Positions 1 through 9,368 of a stretch of 64,000 nt of DNA are shown here, in pieces. The position numbers and the translations under genes were made by a program. The number at the start of each line of letters is the position of its first letter. The stretch's first letter is position 1. The DNA is from Acephala macrosclerotiorum (lineage: Eukaryota; Ascomycota; Leotiomycetes; Helotiales; Mollisiaceae). Below the pieces are notes generated by a model. The model ran no database searches and was not told where the DNA came from. It was given only the letters and a program-made list of their open reading frames with translations. The stretch is from the NCBI GenBank assembly GCA_014904845.1, contig MU119246.1:186001-250000 (forward strand), read 5' to 3'.

Positions 1-2027
1 TCCCCCCTCGCCTGCTCTGCCTCTTCATTGATTATCTTCTCGATATCTGGTCTCCCTGGGAAATTCCCGATCCGAGGCTCACGAGAGGCGGGCTTCGAGT
101 ATGAAACTACGGCATCGTTATAAGCTTTCTCAACTGAGATAATAGAGCTCGCATCCGAGTCGAAAGTTTGTAATGCCGGTCGTCGAAGAGTGGTGGGGAG
201 AGTGGGTGGAGGGTTAGTAGCGCAGGTACAAGGCACAGGAGGAACCTGGTTATTCGCCGCTGCAAGCTTGCAATAACATAACTCCCTCTCTATCACCAAC
301 TCTCTCTCCCTTTCCCTTTCTGGGAATTTATCATCTCTAGAACTCAATATTCTCAAAGCGTTTTCTCGCATATGTATGATCTGTTCTGTAGATACGGAAG
401 AAGGTAGTGATGAGGATTTGAAAGAGGCGGAAGAGGTAGAGGTGATGTAAATTGATACAGAGAGCTCGATATTTAAACCTCGACGTTGGAGATCTCGAAC
501 AGTGAGGAGTGCGTTTTCTAGTTGTGCCGTGAACCAAGATGTCCAGTCGCTGTTTTTGAGGATCCAGAGGAAGTGGATTCTCCTTGTCACAGCCGCATTT
601 GTCGGAGGCTCTAAACCAAGTTTTGATCTAAGTGTAGTTGGGCCGGGTGTGCTGGAGGAGGATGAAGACCATGTTTGGACGAGGTCGCGGAGCAGAGGGA
701 CGGTGAACGTAGCGCCTGTGGAACCGGCGATGAAGAGTATGGTGTCGAATTGGCGGAGGGGTCTGATGCGGGAGTAGGGGCCGTCAATTAGGACGGTTCG
801 GGTCTCGAGGTGTTCTTCGTTGATAGATAATGTTGAGGAGTAGGAGGGGAGGATTGGGGAGACTTTGTCAGCGTATTTGAAGAATGATTTTGTGGCGCCT
901 TTCTTGGCTCGGATGATGAATTCCATGGTGTTGTCGGTGGGGAGAGACGTGATTGTGAATGGATGCGAGGTGAAGGGGGCGAGAACGGGGACGGAGATGA
1001 AGACGTGTTGGCCTGGCGTCCAGGAGATGGGTGGGTGGGCGATACTGATGCGTGTGTGGGTATCGTCGAGGAGTGTGAAGATTGCTTTGCATGCTAAGAT
1101 CCCTGGTTTCTTGTGGAAGAGAGAAATGTTGTTGTAGAGAACATAGAGGAGGCGGACAAGTCGATCGAAGGCCCATATCGCAAGAGGAATGATAATCCAG
1201 ATTCTGATCTCGGTCGGGACATGCATCCAGAGAACTGTCATGAACGCGAGCCAGGAGACGATGTGTTGTGCGACGAAGGCCTCATATGAGAGGCCCCGGA
1301 TAGGCGCCGCTGATGAGAGAACGACCCAGAGCAAGATTACGCCGGCGATAAGACCCTTCTGAGTGAGAGGGTCTTCCTTGAGTTTAGTTTCGACATAATC
1401 GTACTTGAGCCATTCTTCAAACCAGAAGAACATGTGAAGCAAGACCGAAAACAAGAGAGAACGAGCTACCCATCGATGAAGCCAAGTCAGGCGCTCATAG
1501 CCAACTCCTGTGATGAAACCGATGATATTGCGCTTTCCGGCGAGGAGAATGATCAATGGCATTTGGCAGATGGCGATGAATCCAGCTCGGTAGCCAAGGT
1601 CTTCCCACTGAAGTAAGTCGTTGGGGTTGAGAGCATAGAATGTGCAGACAACTACGAGGACCAGATATCCAACCAACAAAGTAAGCGGCCCGGAGGTAGG
1701 TAGGTAAAGTCGTCTCCCTCGAAGGGAGATTGGTATGGAGTAGTTGCTGTATTCTCGAATTATCGCTGAAACTGTTGCTTGAGACTTGGGAAGCAGGGAC
1801 TTGGGCTTCGCGGCAGCCGGACTCGACTTCGACGACGCAATCCGTTGATAGCAGAGGGCCTTGTTGATTATGTTTGCCACAGCAGCCAGAACAATACTCG
1901 ATCCGACAAAAGCCCAAAATACGCCGTGCATATCGAAGAGACTTGGGACGTGAACGCCCATCGACATGCCCGCCATCGCTGCCATGCAGCCAGCAGTATG
2001 GTCGTGCCTCGGATTAACTATCGCCAT
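1..2027 (-). CDS. Ferric/cupric reductase (FRE family), 3' end cut by window edge
   Basis: A single uninterrupted frame runs from the ATG at 2027 off the left edge, about 675 codons without a stop. It should reduce extracellular Fe(III) or Cu(II) with cytosolic NADPH through FAD and two hemes at the plasma membrane. Two H-x13-H heme pairs are visible: residues 184/198 (within LHRWVARSLLFSVLLH) and 255/269. They are followed by the FAD motif HPFT (residue 355) and a glycine-rich nucleotide motif GSTGA (residue 435). The end of the visible part reads NFPGRPDIEKIINEEAEQARG, shortly before where the C-terminal NAD-binding motif is expected. The N-terminus, before the first membrane helix, is rich in His and Met (HDHTAGCMAAMAGMSMG), which resembles CTR copper-binding motifs. 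The gene is divergent from a CTR copper transporter. Family is certain; preference for copper over iron is inference from context. Confidence 0.93.
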   Translation of the reverse strand, partial: MAIVNPRHDHTAGCMAAMAGMSMGVHVPSLFDMHGVFWAFVGSSIVLAAVANIINKALCYQRIASSKSSPAAAKPKSLLPKSQATVSAIIREYSNYSIPISLRGRRLYLPTSGPLTLLVGYLVLVVVCTFYALNPNDLLQWEDLGYRAGFIAICQMPLIILLAGKRNIIGFITGVGYERLTWLHRWVARSLLFSVLLHMFFWFEEWLKYDYVETKLKEDPLTQKGLIAGVILLWVVLSSAAPIRGLSYEAFVAQHIVSWLAFMTVLWMHVPTEIRIWIIIPLAIWAFDRLVRLLYVLYNNISLFHKKPGILACKAIFTLLDDTHTRISIAHPPISWTPGQHVFISVPVLAPFTSHPFTITSLPTDNTMEFIIRAKKGATKSFFKYADKVSPILPSYSSTLSINEEHLETRTVLIDGPYSRIRPLRQFDTILFIAGSTGATFTVPLLRDLVQTWSSSSSSTPGPTTLRSKLGLEPPTNAAVTRRIHFLWILKNSDWTSWFTAQLENALLTVRDLQRRGLNIELSVSIYITSTSSASFKSSSLPSSVSTEQIIHMRENALRILSSRDDKFPERERERELVIERELCYCKLAAANNQVPPVPCTCATNPPPTLPTTLRRPALQTFDSDASSIISVEKAYNDAVVSYSKPASREPRIGNFPGRPDIEKIINEEAEQARG

Positions 2028-2759
2028 ATTGATATGTGGTAAATTACTTCAGACCAGCTGTCTAGAGAGAGAACGGATAAGGTAGTTGGACAGTAAGGAA
2101 AGAGACCACTTCCAGCGCGTACTCTTCCGCCAAAGTGAGAAGACAAAGCGATGAGATATGAGGATATGCAAGCTGAGCAGAAAGGCAGCGTCCACTGGGC
2201 CTGCGAAACAGACTCATCATTCCAGACTTAGAAGTCAAGCTTTCCCTGGCACATTGCCAAGCCATGATTCCCAAAGTTTAAAGGGAAAGTTAGAGGAAGA
2301 GGTGCAAATTGGCTCACTCATCGAGATGTGAGAAAACCACCTCAAAATATCAAACAGCATTTGGCGGGGTATAATGCAATAACTGTACGTGGCTCTGTGA
2401 GTACATAGAGTTGAGAGCATAGTTCAACAGTTCGGAAGAAGAGCCGGTCTGGTACAAATGCAAGTGATGGTTGGGCGGCAGAGCAGGAAGTTGAGTTTGC
2501 CAATATGAGAACAGACGTCTTCATCGGGATCATGACCGATCCTTGAGTGGGCTTTGAGGCGATCGTGACGTTGGAATTGTGGAAGTGATGATGATGCGTA
2601 AGATGTTTGTCAAGACGTCGAGTGGTGGTCGAGGGGATTTTTTTCGCCTACAAGGATGCCGCGGGTATGGTCTGTTTGGGGCAAAGCTTGGCTGAGCTGC
2701 TTTAAGTTGCGGAGGCTCGTCTGGAATTCCACTTTTAGATACCAGAGCGAAAGAAACAC

Positions 2760-2767
2760 TGTGCTCA
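2760..2767 (+). promoter_or_regulatory. Mac1-type copper-response motif TGTGCTCA
   Basis: This is an exact 8-mer match to the motif I recall being reported for Aspergillus fumigatus AfMac1, which activates copper-uptake genes under copper limitation. It lies about 590 bases upstream of the CTR start and 730 upstream of the reductase start. An 8-mer is expected about twice by chance in 64 kb on both strands, so it is suggestive only. Confidence 0.4.
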
Positions 2768-2967
2768 AGTTACGACAGTCCCAACAGGGTGAACAATGTT
2801 ACAAGATTTCGCAAGTTTTGCTGTGAAGATATAACAGATACAAGCTGGGCTGATAACTGCGCCCATTTCCTGAGGAAATAACTCGCGCACGTGATACGCT
2901 GAGACAGACAAGAGCGGCACCATCTTCTATTCAGGCTAGTCTTGAAGTCGGCAAGTGCGAGGGCGTT

Positions 2968-2975
2968 TGAGCAAG
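2968..2975 (-). promoter_or_regulatory. Near-match Mac1-type motif (CTTGCTCA on the minus strand)
   Basis: It matches the yeast Mac1 element TTTGCTCA at 7 of 8 bases, about 380 bases before the CTR start. It is weak evidence on its own. Confidence 0.25.
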
Positions 2976-3355
2976 ATTCAGAGTATCAATGCAGATTTCG
3001 ACCTCGCGAATCCGTCAATTCGCAAGCCACGAGCAGCGCTGACCACCACGAGTTCCTCTCTTTCGTCTTTATCGTCCACTGGGACGGGCTTGTTCTAAAC
3101 GCGCGCAGTTAGGTGCTGCTGTTTTGGTGCACGTTCCGTTGGATTCTTGGTCCCCACTTCCTTTTCCTCTTTCTCTCTCATATCTTCTCAATATCTGATT
3201 CACTCGTCCTTTATATCTAGCCTGTACCTCCAAAGTAATTGCCAAGATCAAGCTTACCAGACATATTCAGCCTCAATCGCAAGAACACCACAGCTCGAAA
3301 TATCAACAGCCTCGTCGCCTAACCAAACCGTCAACTTCACAATTCCGCCGCAACA

Positions 3356-3959
3356 ATGGACATGAGCAGTTCCACCAACACCACGGACACGACGTCCATG
3401 TCGATGTCCATGATGTCCATGACCTTCTTCACCAGCACCATGACCCCGCTGTACGGTTCAATGTGGACGCCGACATCTGTGGGAGGATACGCTGGAACCT
3501 GCATCTTCCTTATCATCCTCGGTACAATTTTCCGATCTCTGATCGCTGTGAAGGCGTGGAAGGAGCAACAATGGCTCGATGCTGAGTTCAACCGACGATA
3601 CGTTACCGTTGCTGGAAAGCTGCCCAAGTCAGAAAGAATCGCAAGCGACACCGACAGCAAGAGGATGATTTTGACGGAGAATGGGGTGGAGGAGGATGTT
3701 ATAGTTGTCAAGAAGAGGAGCATGGGAATCCGACCATGGAGAATCACCACCGATCCCGTTCGCGCCGCTATGGACACTGTTATTGCGGGCGTTGGATATC
3801 TTCTGTAAGCTTTACCGTCCCCATGGTCTTGTGCTCTGCTAATGTTTCTGCAGCATGTTGGCAGTCATGACCATGAACGTCGGATATTTCTTGTCGGTGC
3901 TTGGAGGGACCTTCCTCGGCAGTTTGTTACTCGGACGCTACGTTACCTCTGAGCATTAG
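3356..3959 (+). CDS. CTR-family high-affinity copper transporter
   Basis: There are two exons, 3356-3804 and 3854-3959, with a 49-base GT-AG intron, giving 184 residues, a normal length for fungal CTR proteins. They form plasma-membrane trimers that import Cu(I). The N-terminus is Met-rich (MDMSS..., MSMSMMSM near residues 15-22). The first membrane segment follows at about 44-60 (YAGTCIFLIILGTIF), then a charged cytosolic loop. Two helices come after it, with the diagnostic MxxxM (residues 151-155, MLAVM) and GxxxG (168-172, GTFLG) motifs. The intron sits just before MxxxM. The gene is divergent from the reductase and 1.8 kb upstream of the X325/BIM1-like gene, which suggests a joint role in copper acquisition. 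Identification is secure; affinity and regulation are inferred. Confidence 0.93.
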
Positions 3960-4950
3960 ATTTCTACAATTTACGTTTATGTTACATGATAGCGTTTGGA
4001 TACTGCAGCGGGTACTGCTACTCAAAATCTGGCTGAGTGTTGATAGGCACAATTCCTCTGTCATTATCGACATGTATTTAATGTATTGAACATGCACATA
4101 TTATCTTCCTCAAATCCTTCGAATCATCCGCGTACTCAAGTAGAAGTTCATTTCTTTGTCCTTCGAATCTTGTCTGGAGTCATCGGAATTCGTCTGTATT
4201 CTCTTCTCGTGGGCCGTTCAAGAGGTCGCGACGCGACAGGAAATTACGACCAAGAACAAACTACATCTCATGCATCTTGGTGGTCATACCTTGGCTATCT
4301 TCTCTTCAGTCTAGTAATGTACAATCTTTCGCACCCTATAGAACGCTGTACACAAGTTTACGATTGTCACATCTCTCCGAGTATACGAATCCAATATTAA
4401 GCTTTCGCCCTCCAAAGTTCAGATTCTTGTATCTTCATCCACTAAATAGCCTTCAGATCTAGATTCCCTGAATATTCATCTGACCTCCATGTTCAAGTTT
4501 TACAATGTTTCAACGCTCTTCAGATGTTTCTGCTTCGTACTCTGACCTCCTCGTGTACGCTAGCAAGGATGTCTCCTTGATCGACCCCACCACCTTCCCC
4601 AAACCTTCTCAATTCCTCTCAATCATCCTCTCTTTCTTACAACTGCAAAACCGCTGCTTTACGACCTAAGATGGCAGCTTGCAAGTCCGAGGCGGCGGAG
4701 GAGGATGAGGATGATTTGTTTGGATGAGTGAGTGCCATGCGACTGGATTGCCATTTCGTGGGTTGCTGCAGGTAACGGTGGAGGGCTGAGCTTTCAGCGC
4801 GTTTGGTTCGCAATCAAGTGATATGAGATCATTGCGAGCTCGGATACTAATGTTAAAGCTGGCATGAAGAGTATATTAATCGTCACGACTCATTCCAGCG
4901 AGTACGGACCGGTTCACGAGCAGAGGGTTTTCTGGTCCAGCACAAACCTT

Positions 4951-4958
4951 TGAGCACA
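4951..4958 (-). promoter_or_regulatory. Mac1-type copper-response motif TGTGCTCA
   Basis: This is the second exact copy of the 8-mer in the copper neighbourhood (written TGAGCACA on the plus strand), about 820 bases before the X325/BIM1-like start. Confidence 0.35.
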
Positions 4959-5297
4959 CAACCGACATTTCTCCCGCTACCCAAGGAAGTTCACCTTGAA
5001 ACGAAACTAACTACTAGATTTCGTTCCTCGACCAGCTTGCCTTCCTTGCGATGAAAGTTTTGAGGTTATTTGCGCAAGACTCCTCTTCTGTCCTGTTCTA
5101 TTCTCTACTGTCACCACACTAAGCGCAAACAAGCGCACAACGAACTTCAACTACCTACCCCACACATCTAAGATTAACTTCTCTTTTATACTCTCCCTCA
5201 TTATGCTTCCTCCCAACCTTTCATTCTCCATGTTTCTGCGACTTCATCTGCTTCAAGAAACCCCTCACTAACCACAAGGCAGTAACTTCCGCAGCAT

Positions 5298-5305
5298 TTT
5301 GCTCA
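5298..5305 (+). promoter_or_regulatory. Yeast Mac1-type motif TTTGCTCA
   Basis: It is an exact match to the Saccharomyces Mac1 element TTTGC(T/G)C(A/G), about 475 bases upstream of the X325/BIM1-like start. Confidence 0.35.
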
Positions 5306-5778
5306 TTCTTTCTCTGCCCAGCCGTCAAATAGTCTTGGCTTCTTGGCACAGCACACTTTCTCTCCAGAACGGTGTATCTTGTACATGGATGAAGCTGCCT
5401 GTAAAGGGAGATCTTGCAGCTGTACTTGCAGCTGCTTCGCGGAGACGGACTTTGAGGTTGTTTTATCCTTTATGAGCTCGATATGCTTTTGTGGCTGAGA
5501 ACGAGAACGAGAGGACCCTGATGAGCGGGATAAAGCAGAATTCTGTATGGGATGGCCTTGGCTGAAGTATGGGATTGAGGTTCTTATAGTAAGAAGTATT
5601 CAGCGATATAAACCCTTCATTACTTCGTTCTACCATCATTGAATGAGTTTCTAGTTCTTTTCTAATATCTTCTTCTCGTTGATCGGCCACCCGCTTCCAT
5701 TCATTACTTTTTAATACTTGTGTCTATTATTCTTGATATCTGGAGGATCTTTCGTTTCTTTTGAGGATTTCGATCAAG

Positions 5779-6661
5779 ATGAAGACTACTTCTTATTCTA
5801 CCGCCGCGCTGGTCGCGTTTGCGGGTGTTGCGACTGCGCATTTCAATCTTGATTATCCTGCTGCGAGAGGTTTCGATGAGGATACGTGAGTGCTACTTCT
5901 TCATGGCTACCTCTTCACTCTCTCTTCCTTCCCTCCGTTCTCCTACTCCTGATTCCCAGCTCATCCCAATCCCGATTCGACAACATTTCTCAATCTTCTC
6001 GTCAGAGCAAACAGCTAACAAATTCTCAAACTAGGCACCTTCCCCTGCGGCGGCCAAGACACCGTCACCAGCAACCGCACCTCCTGGCCCCTCTCAGGAG
6101 GCTCCATAGCTTTGACCATGGGATATATTGATGCTAATGTTGATGTGTTGATCGCTGTTGGTTCTGATCCCGGTTCTGCATTCAATACCGTTCTTCGGCC
6201 TACGTTCACTGAGCAGGGGTTGGGGGCTTTCTGCATGACGGGCTTCACGACGCCGAGTGGGATGAATATTACGGATGGGACGATGGCTACTATTCAGGTG
6301 AGCATTTGAGTCACCTTTCAAGATACTCGAGTAGTTTTTGGGTATGAAATGCACGGAAAGAAACATGAGCTGACGTATTTGATAGGTGGTGACAAACGGT
6401 GATCCAGGCGGAGGACTCTACAACTGCGCGGACATCACTTTCTCTTCAACAGCTACGAACCCTGATTCGAGTGTTTGTAAGAATGCTACTGGTGTTACGG
6501 TGTCAAGTGCGAAGGTAGCAGGAAACCCCAACGTCACCAGCTCGGAGGCGAATTCGACGAATGGGGTTAAGAGTGCTGCTGGGCTGTTGGCCCAGAGTGC
6601 GGGGGTGGGGAGTCTGTTGGTTGCTGTATTCGGTGCGGTTGTGTTTGCGTTAGTATTGTAA
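5779..6661 (+). CDS. BIM1/X325-like GPI-anchored copper acquisition protein
   Basis: The protein starts with a signal peptide (MKTTSYSTAALVAFAGVATA). The predicted mature N-terminus is His (HFNLDYPAARGFDEDT), the residue that binds copper in LPMO-like X325 proteins. Next come PCGG and a Cys- and Asn-rich beta domain. A Ser/Asn-rich stretch ends in a hydrophobic tail (GVGSLLVAVFGAVVFALVL), as in GPI-anchored proteins. Cryptococcus Bim1 belongs to this family and aids copper uptake with CTR1. The exons are 5779-5885, about 6035-6297 and 6386-6661. The second intron (6298-6385, phase 0) is clean. The first, GTGAGT at 5886 to CTAG at 6034, does not restore frame: exon 1 ends in phase 2, but the conserved ..TFPCGGQ frame needs phase 1. 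This may be an unusual splice, an assembly error or a frameshift. Confidence 0.85.
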
Positions 6662-7432
6662 GAGTGCTGTGAGATATGACTTGAGATTGGGAGGTTGAAG
6701 CCCTGCGGTAACAACTTCTCAATAATAATTAAGTAGAAATAGATAATATCAAAATCTACTCGATAATAATTGAGAAGTCGAAGATAAATTTCAAATTAAA
6801 CGAAAGATTACACCGAGTAAAATTTAATAATTATAATTTTTTTTAAAAATACATTATAATCGATAAAATTTTTTGGAAATAAATCTTTTCCAAAGACAAA
6901 TCAATCCCTTGCTTCATGGGAGTAAGGGATTTATAATAGACTCCTTCCTACTTAACTCGCAAGGATTTGACTGATATCGGCTAATATTAGCGCTGGGCAT
7001 AAATATAATATTATTAGTAAAGTATCATAGTTTTTTGATTGTTTGTTCATGAAAGCGACGTTCCCGTTTCGAACAACTTAATAATAACCCAGGAATAAAC
7101 ATCTAGTCTTTTCTGCCTCTCTTCCTGTTGCTTCGGAATATTTATATATACCTGGAATCAATTTTTCAAAGCGATGAGCATGCCCGCGGAGTTGATACAT
7201 CTTTTTTCATTGTGGTGGCTTTTCAAAAAAGGAAACAACGAATATATCCCGCGTTGTGCATTCTACCCACCGGTTTTTTTGCGCTCAACAACTCCATAAT
7301 GCCACATTATACATTTTAATCAGCGCTTTCTAATTATTTCTCAGATTAATGCCACGGGGCCTTCTGTACATCTGGCTGCTCACGTTCTCACCATTGAAAA
7401 TATCGTCTTCACTACGTCCTGAACCTCAAGTA
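6662..7432. other. AT-rich relic sequence between X325 and HET genes
   Basis: The stretch is strongly AT-rich, with many TAA/TTA words, and contains a 65-base imperfect inverted repeat. It looks like decayed repeat DNA. I see no gene in it. The GC content recovers near 7340. Confidence 0.5.
6714..6778. repeat. Imperfect hairpin, 23-base arms
   Basis: The left arm starts ACTTCTCAAT and the right arm ends ATTGAGAAGT. The inner ends of the arms pair as AGTAG/CTACT around a loop of about 19 bases. It begins 53 bases after the X325 stop codon. It could fold in the 3' UTR or be a remnant of a small palindromic element. Confidence 0.4.
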
Positions 7433-9228
7433 ATGGCGAATCCGCTGTTTCCCTACAAGGCTCTAGATTCTTCGAGACAAGAAATTCGGCTACTACGTCT
7501 ACAACCAGCAGCCGGATTGCTTAACGACATTAGTTGCGAGATAGTCCACGTATATCTCTGCAGCGCTCCAAAATACGAGACAATATCGTACGTGTGGGGT
7601 GAACCCGTCTTTCCGGAATGCATACTTCTCGAAGGCCAACCTTTCAATGTCACCACCAACCTCTTCCATGCTCTTCAACATCTTCGACTAGCAGAGCTAC
7701 CACGAACGCTATGGATTGACGCAATATGTATAGACCAGTCCAACAACGTTGAACGAGGTCAACAGGTTGCATTCATGGGAGACATTTACACCGCTGGTGT
7801 GATCAATACCGCGTGGTTAGGTATTGGAACAGATCAAAGCGATGTTGCCTTCGACTTGGTCATTGAAATGAACGAAAAATATCACCTAGATTGCATCGCT
7901 ACCCCTGAGCATGCCAAGGAAATGAATGAAACTGAAGGATCGATTCTCTCGCACAATGTTTTCAATGCATTGGCAAATATCTCCATCGAAACCTGGGTTG
8001 CCATAGATGATGCTTTCGCCCAAAGAACGTTGTGGAACCGAGTGTGGGTAGTTCAAGAAATTGCTTTGGCAAAGAAGGTACTCCTTAGATGCGGGACGAA
8101 AGAAATAGAGTGGGAACAGCTACAGAGATTCTGGCGGGTGGTAGTCTTCTGGTACAAGAAAGTTTTGAAAATCCCTACTTCCAGTCCAGCAACGATGACG
8201 ATGCTGCCGACATCTTTCTTGCATGATCAGCGGATGTGTGTTGCGGCAAAGAGTAGCGACAAAGACACCCCTTTGGTAGAGCTGTGGTACATTTTCCATC
8301 GATGGAACGCAACAGACCCGCGAGACAAAATATTTGCTCTGCTTGGTCTTGCTAATAAGGCTTCGATTGTCCCAGACTACTCGTCAAGTGTTTCAACGGT
8401 GTTTGCGGAAATGACAAGGAAGACAATTTGCCAAGCGCGAAATCTAGACATACTTTGTATGGGATACCGGCCACGAAAAGAAGGTTTACTGTCCTTGCCG
8501 TCTTGAGTGGAAGACTTTGGAGATACCTTTAGGACTCCATCGTACACGTGGAACAACAAGACTTCTGGTGAATACTGTGCTGGCGGTCTTCTCCAACCTG
8601 AATGCGTCAACCGGATCAATCTTCAGAAAGACCTATCCAAAATCGCAATTCGTGGATTCTTTGTTGGTGAGATTGACTTCTTAGGACCGATAATTCCACG
8701 AGAAGGATTCACTGGCAAGGGAGCATCCAAAATCGTCCAAGAGAGTCGGCCATTGCACCTTTCGGACGAGAATACCCACCGTCAGGCGAGGACGCTGAAG
8801 TTGCCTATTGGAGAGCGCTGATACGAAATGCTACTGGCAAGGGAAGAAGGCTTAACAAACAAATTATTCTCGAATTTCAGGCGGAATACCAAGCTGTTAT
8901 TGATTCACAAGGACTTGATTCTGGCTCTGCGACGTATGGTAGCCCAAACAAGTTTGTAGATGCATTGAGGATCAATTGGGGTTACAGATTTGCAGCCACA
9001 TCAAATGGATTGATGGCTCTCGTTCCTGGCGGTACCAAGCTGGGGGATATTACTTGCATTTTCCAAGGTTCGATTGCTGGACATGTTCTCGCGCCGATAG
9101 AGAACAAAGGTCACGGGTATGAGTATAGGCATGTGAGTGCAGCATATATTCACGGCTTAATGTATGGAGAGATACAAGTTCGGAGGCAGGAAAAGGGGCT
9201 TGTATTACAAGATTTTGTGTTGGTGTAA
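7433..9228 (+). pseudogene. HET-domain (heterokaryon incompatibility-type) gene, broken
   Basis: The chosen start MANPLFPYKALDSSRQEIRLL matches the usual HET N-terminus. An ATG 84 bases upstream is in frame but less typical. The HET core is clear: ISYVWGEP, then LWIDAICIDQSNNVERGQQV, then WNRVWVVQEIALAKK and DPRDKIFALLGLA. Two breaks follow. A TGA at 8504-8506 replaces the Trp of the common LPSW motif, and the frame continues after it (VEDFGDTFRTPSYTW). A frame change near 8730-8765 then switches from the first frame to the one encoding GREYPPSGEDAEVAYWRALI and the normal C-terminus (GEIQVRRQEKGLVLQDFVLV). No GT-AG intron explains either break. TGG to TGA is a G-to-A transition. HET proteins trigger cell death on recognition of non-self; this copy is probably inactive or gives a truncated protein. 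Confidence 0.8.
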
Positions 9229-9368
9229 TTGATTTTTGGTGCTGCTGACATCAGAAGGATGTTATAGGGGAGTTTGGGCGGCGGATTCGCAAATCACTAT
9301 GCTAAAGCCGATTTTTCCCCTTAAAATTTGTAATAAATGAACGTTTATTGCTACTTCTTTCCTTTAAA

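Larger units (their letters stand above)
2028..3355. promoter_or_regulatory. Divergent intergenic region between reductase and CTR
   Basis: This 1.3-kb stretch separates two divergently transcribed metal-uptake genes and contains no convincing frame. It carries one exact TGTGCTCA (2760-2767) and one 7/8 match to TTTGCTCA on the opposite strand (2968-2975), both like fungal Mac1 copper-response motifs. The last 250 bases before the CTR start are pyrimidine-rich, as is usual for fungal 5' leaders. Confidence 0.5.
3960..5778. other. Intergenic region with two copper-motif matches
   Basis: I see no supportable gene between the CTR stop and the X325 start. The region contains TGTGCTCA on the minus strand at 4951-4958 and the yeast-type TTTGCTCA at 5298-5305. 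The final 400 bases are pyrimidine-rich, like a promoter and leader. Confidence 0.4.
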
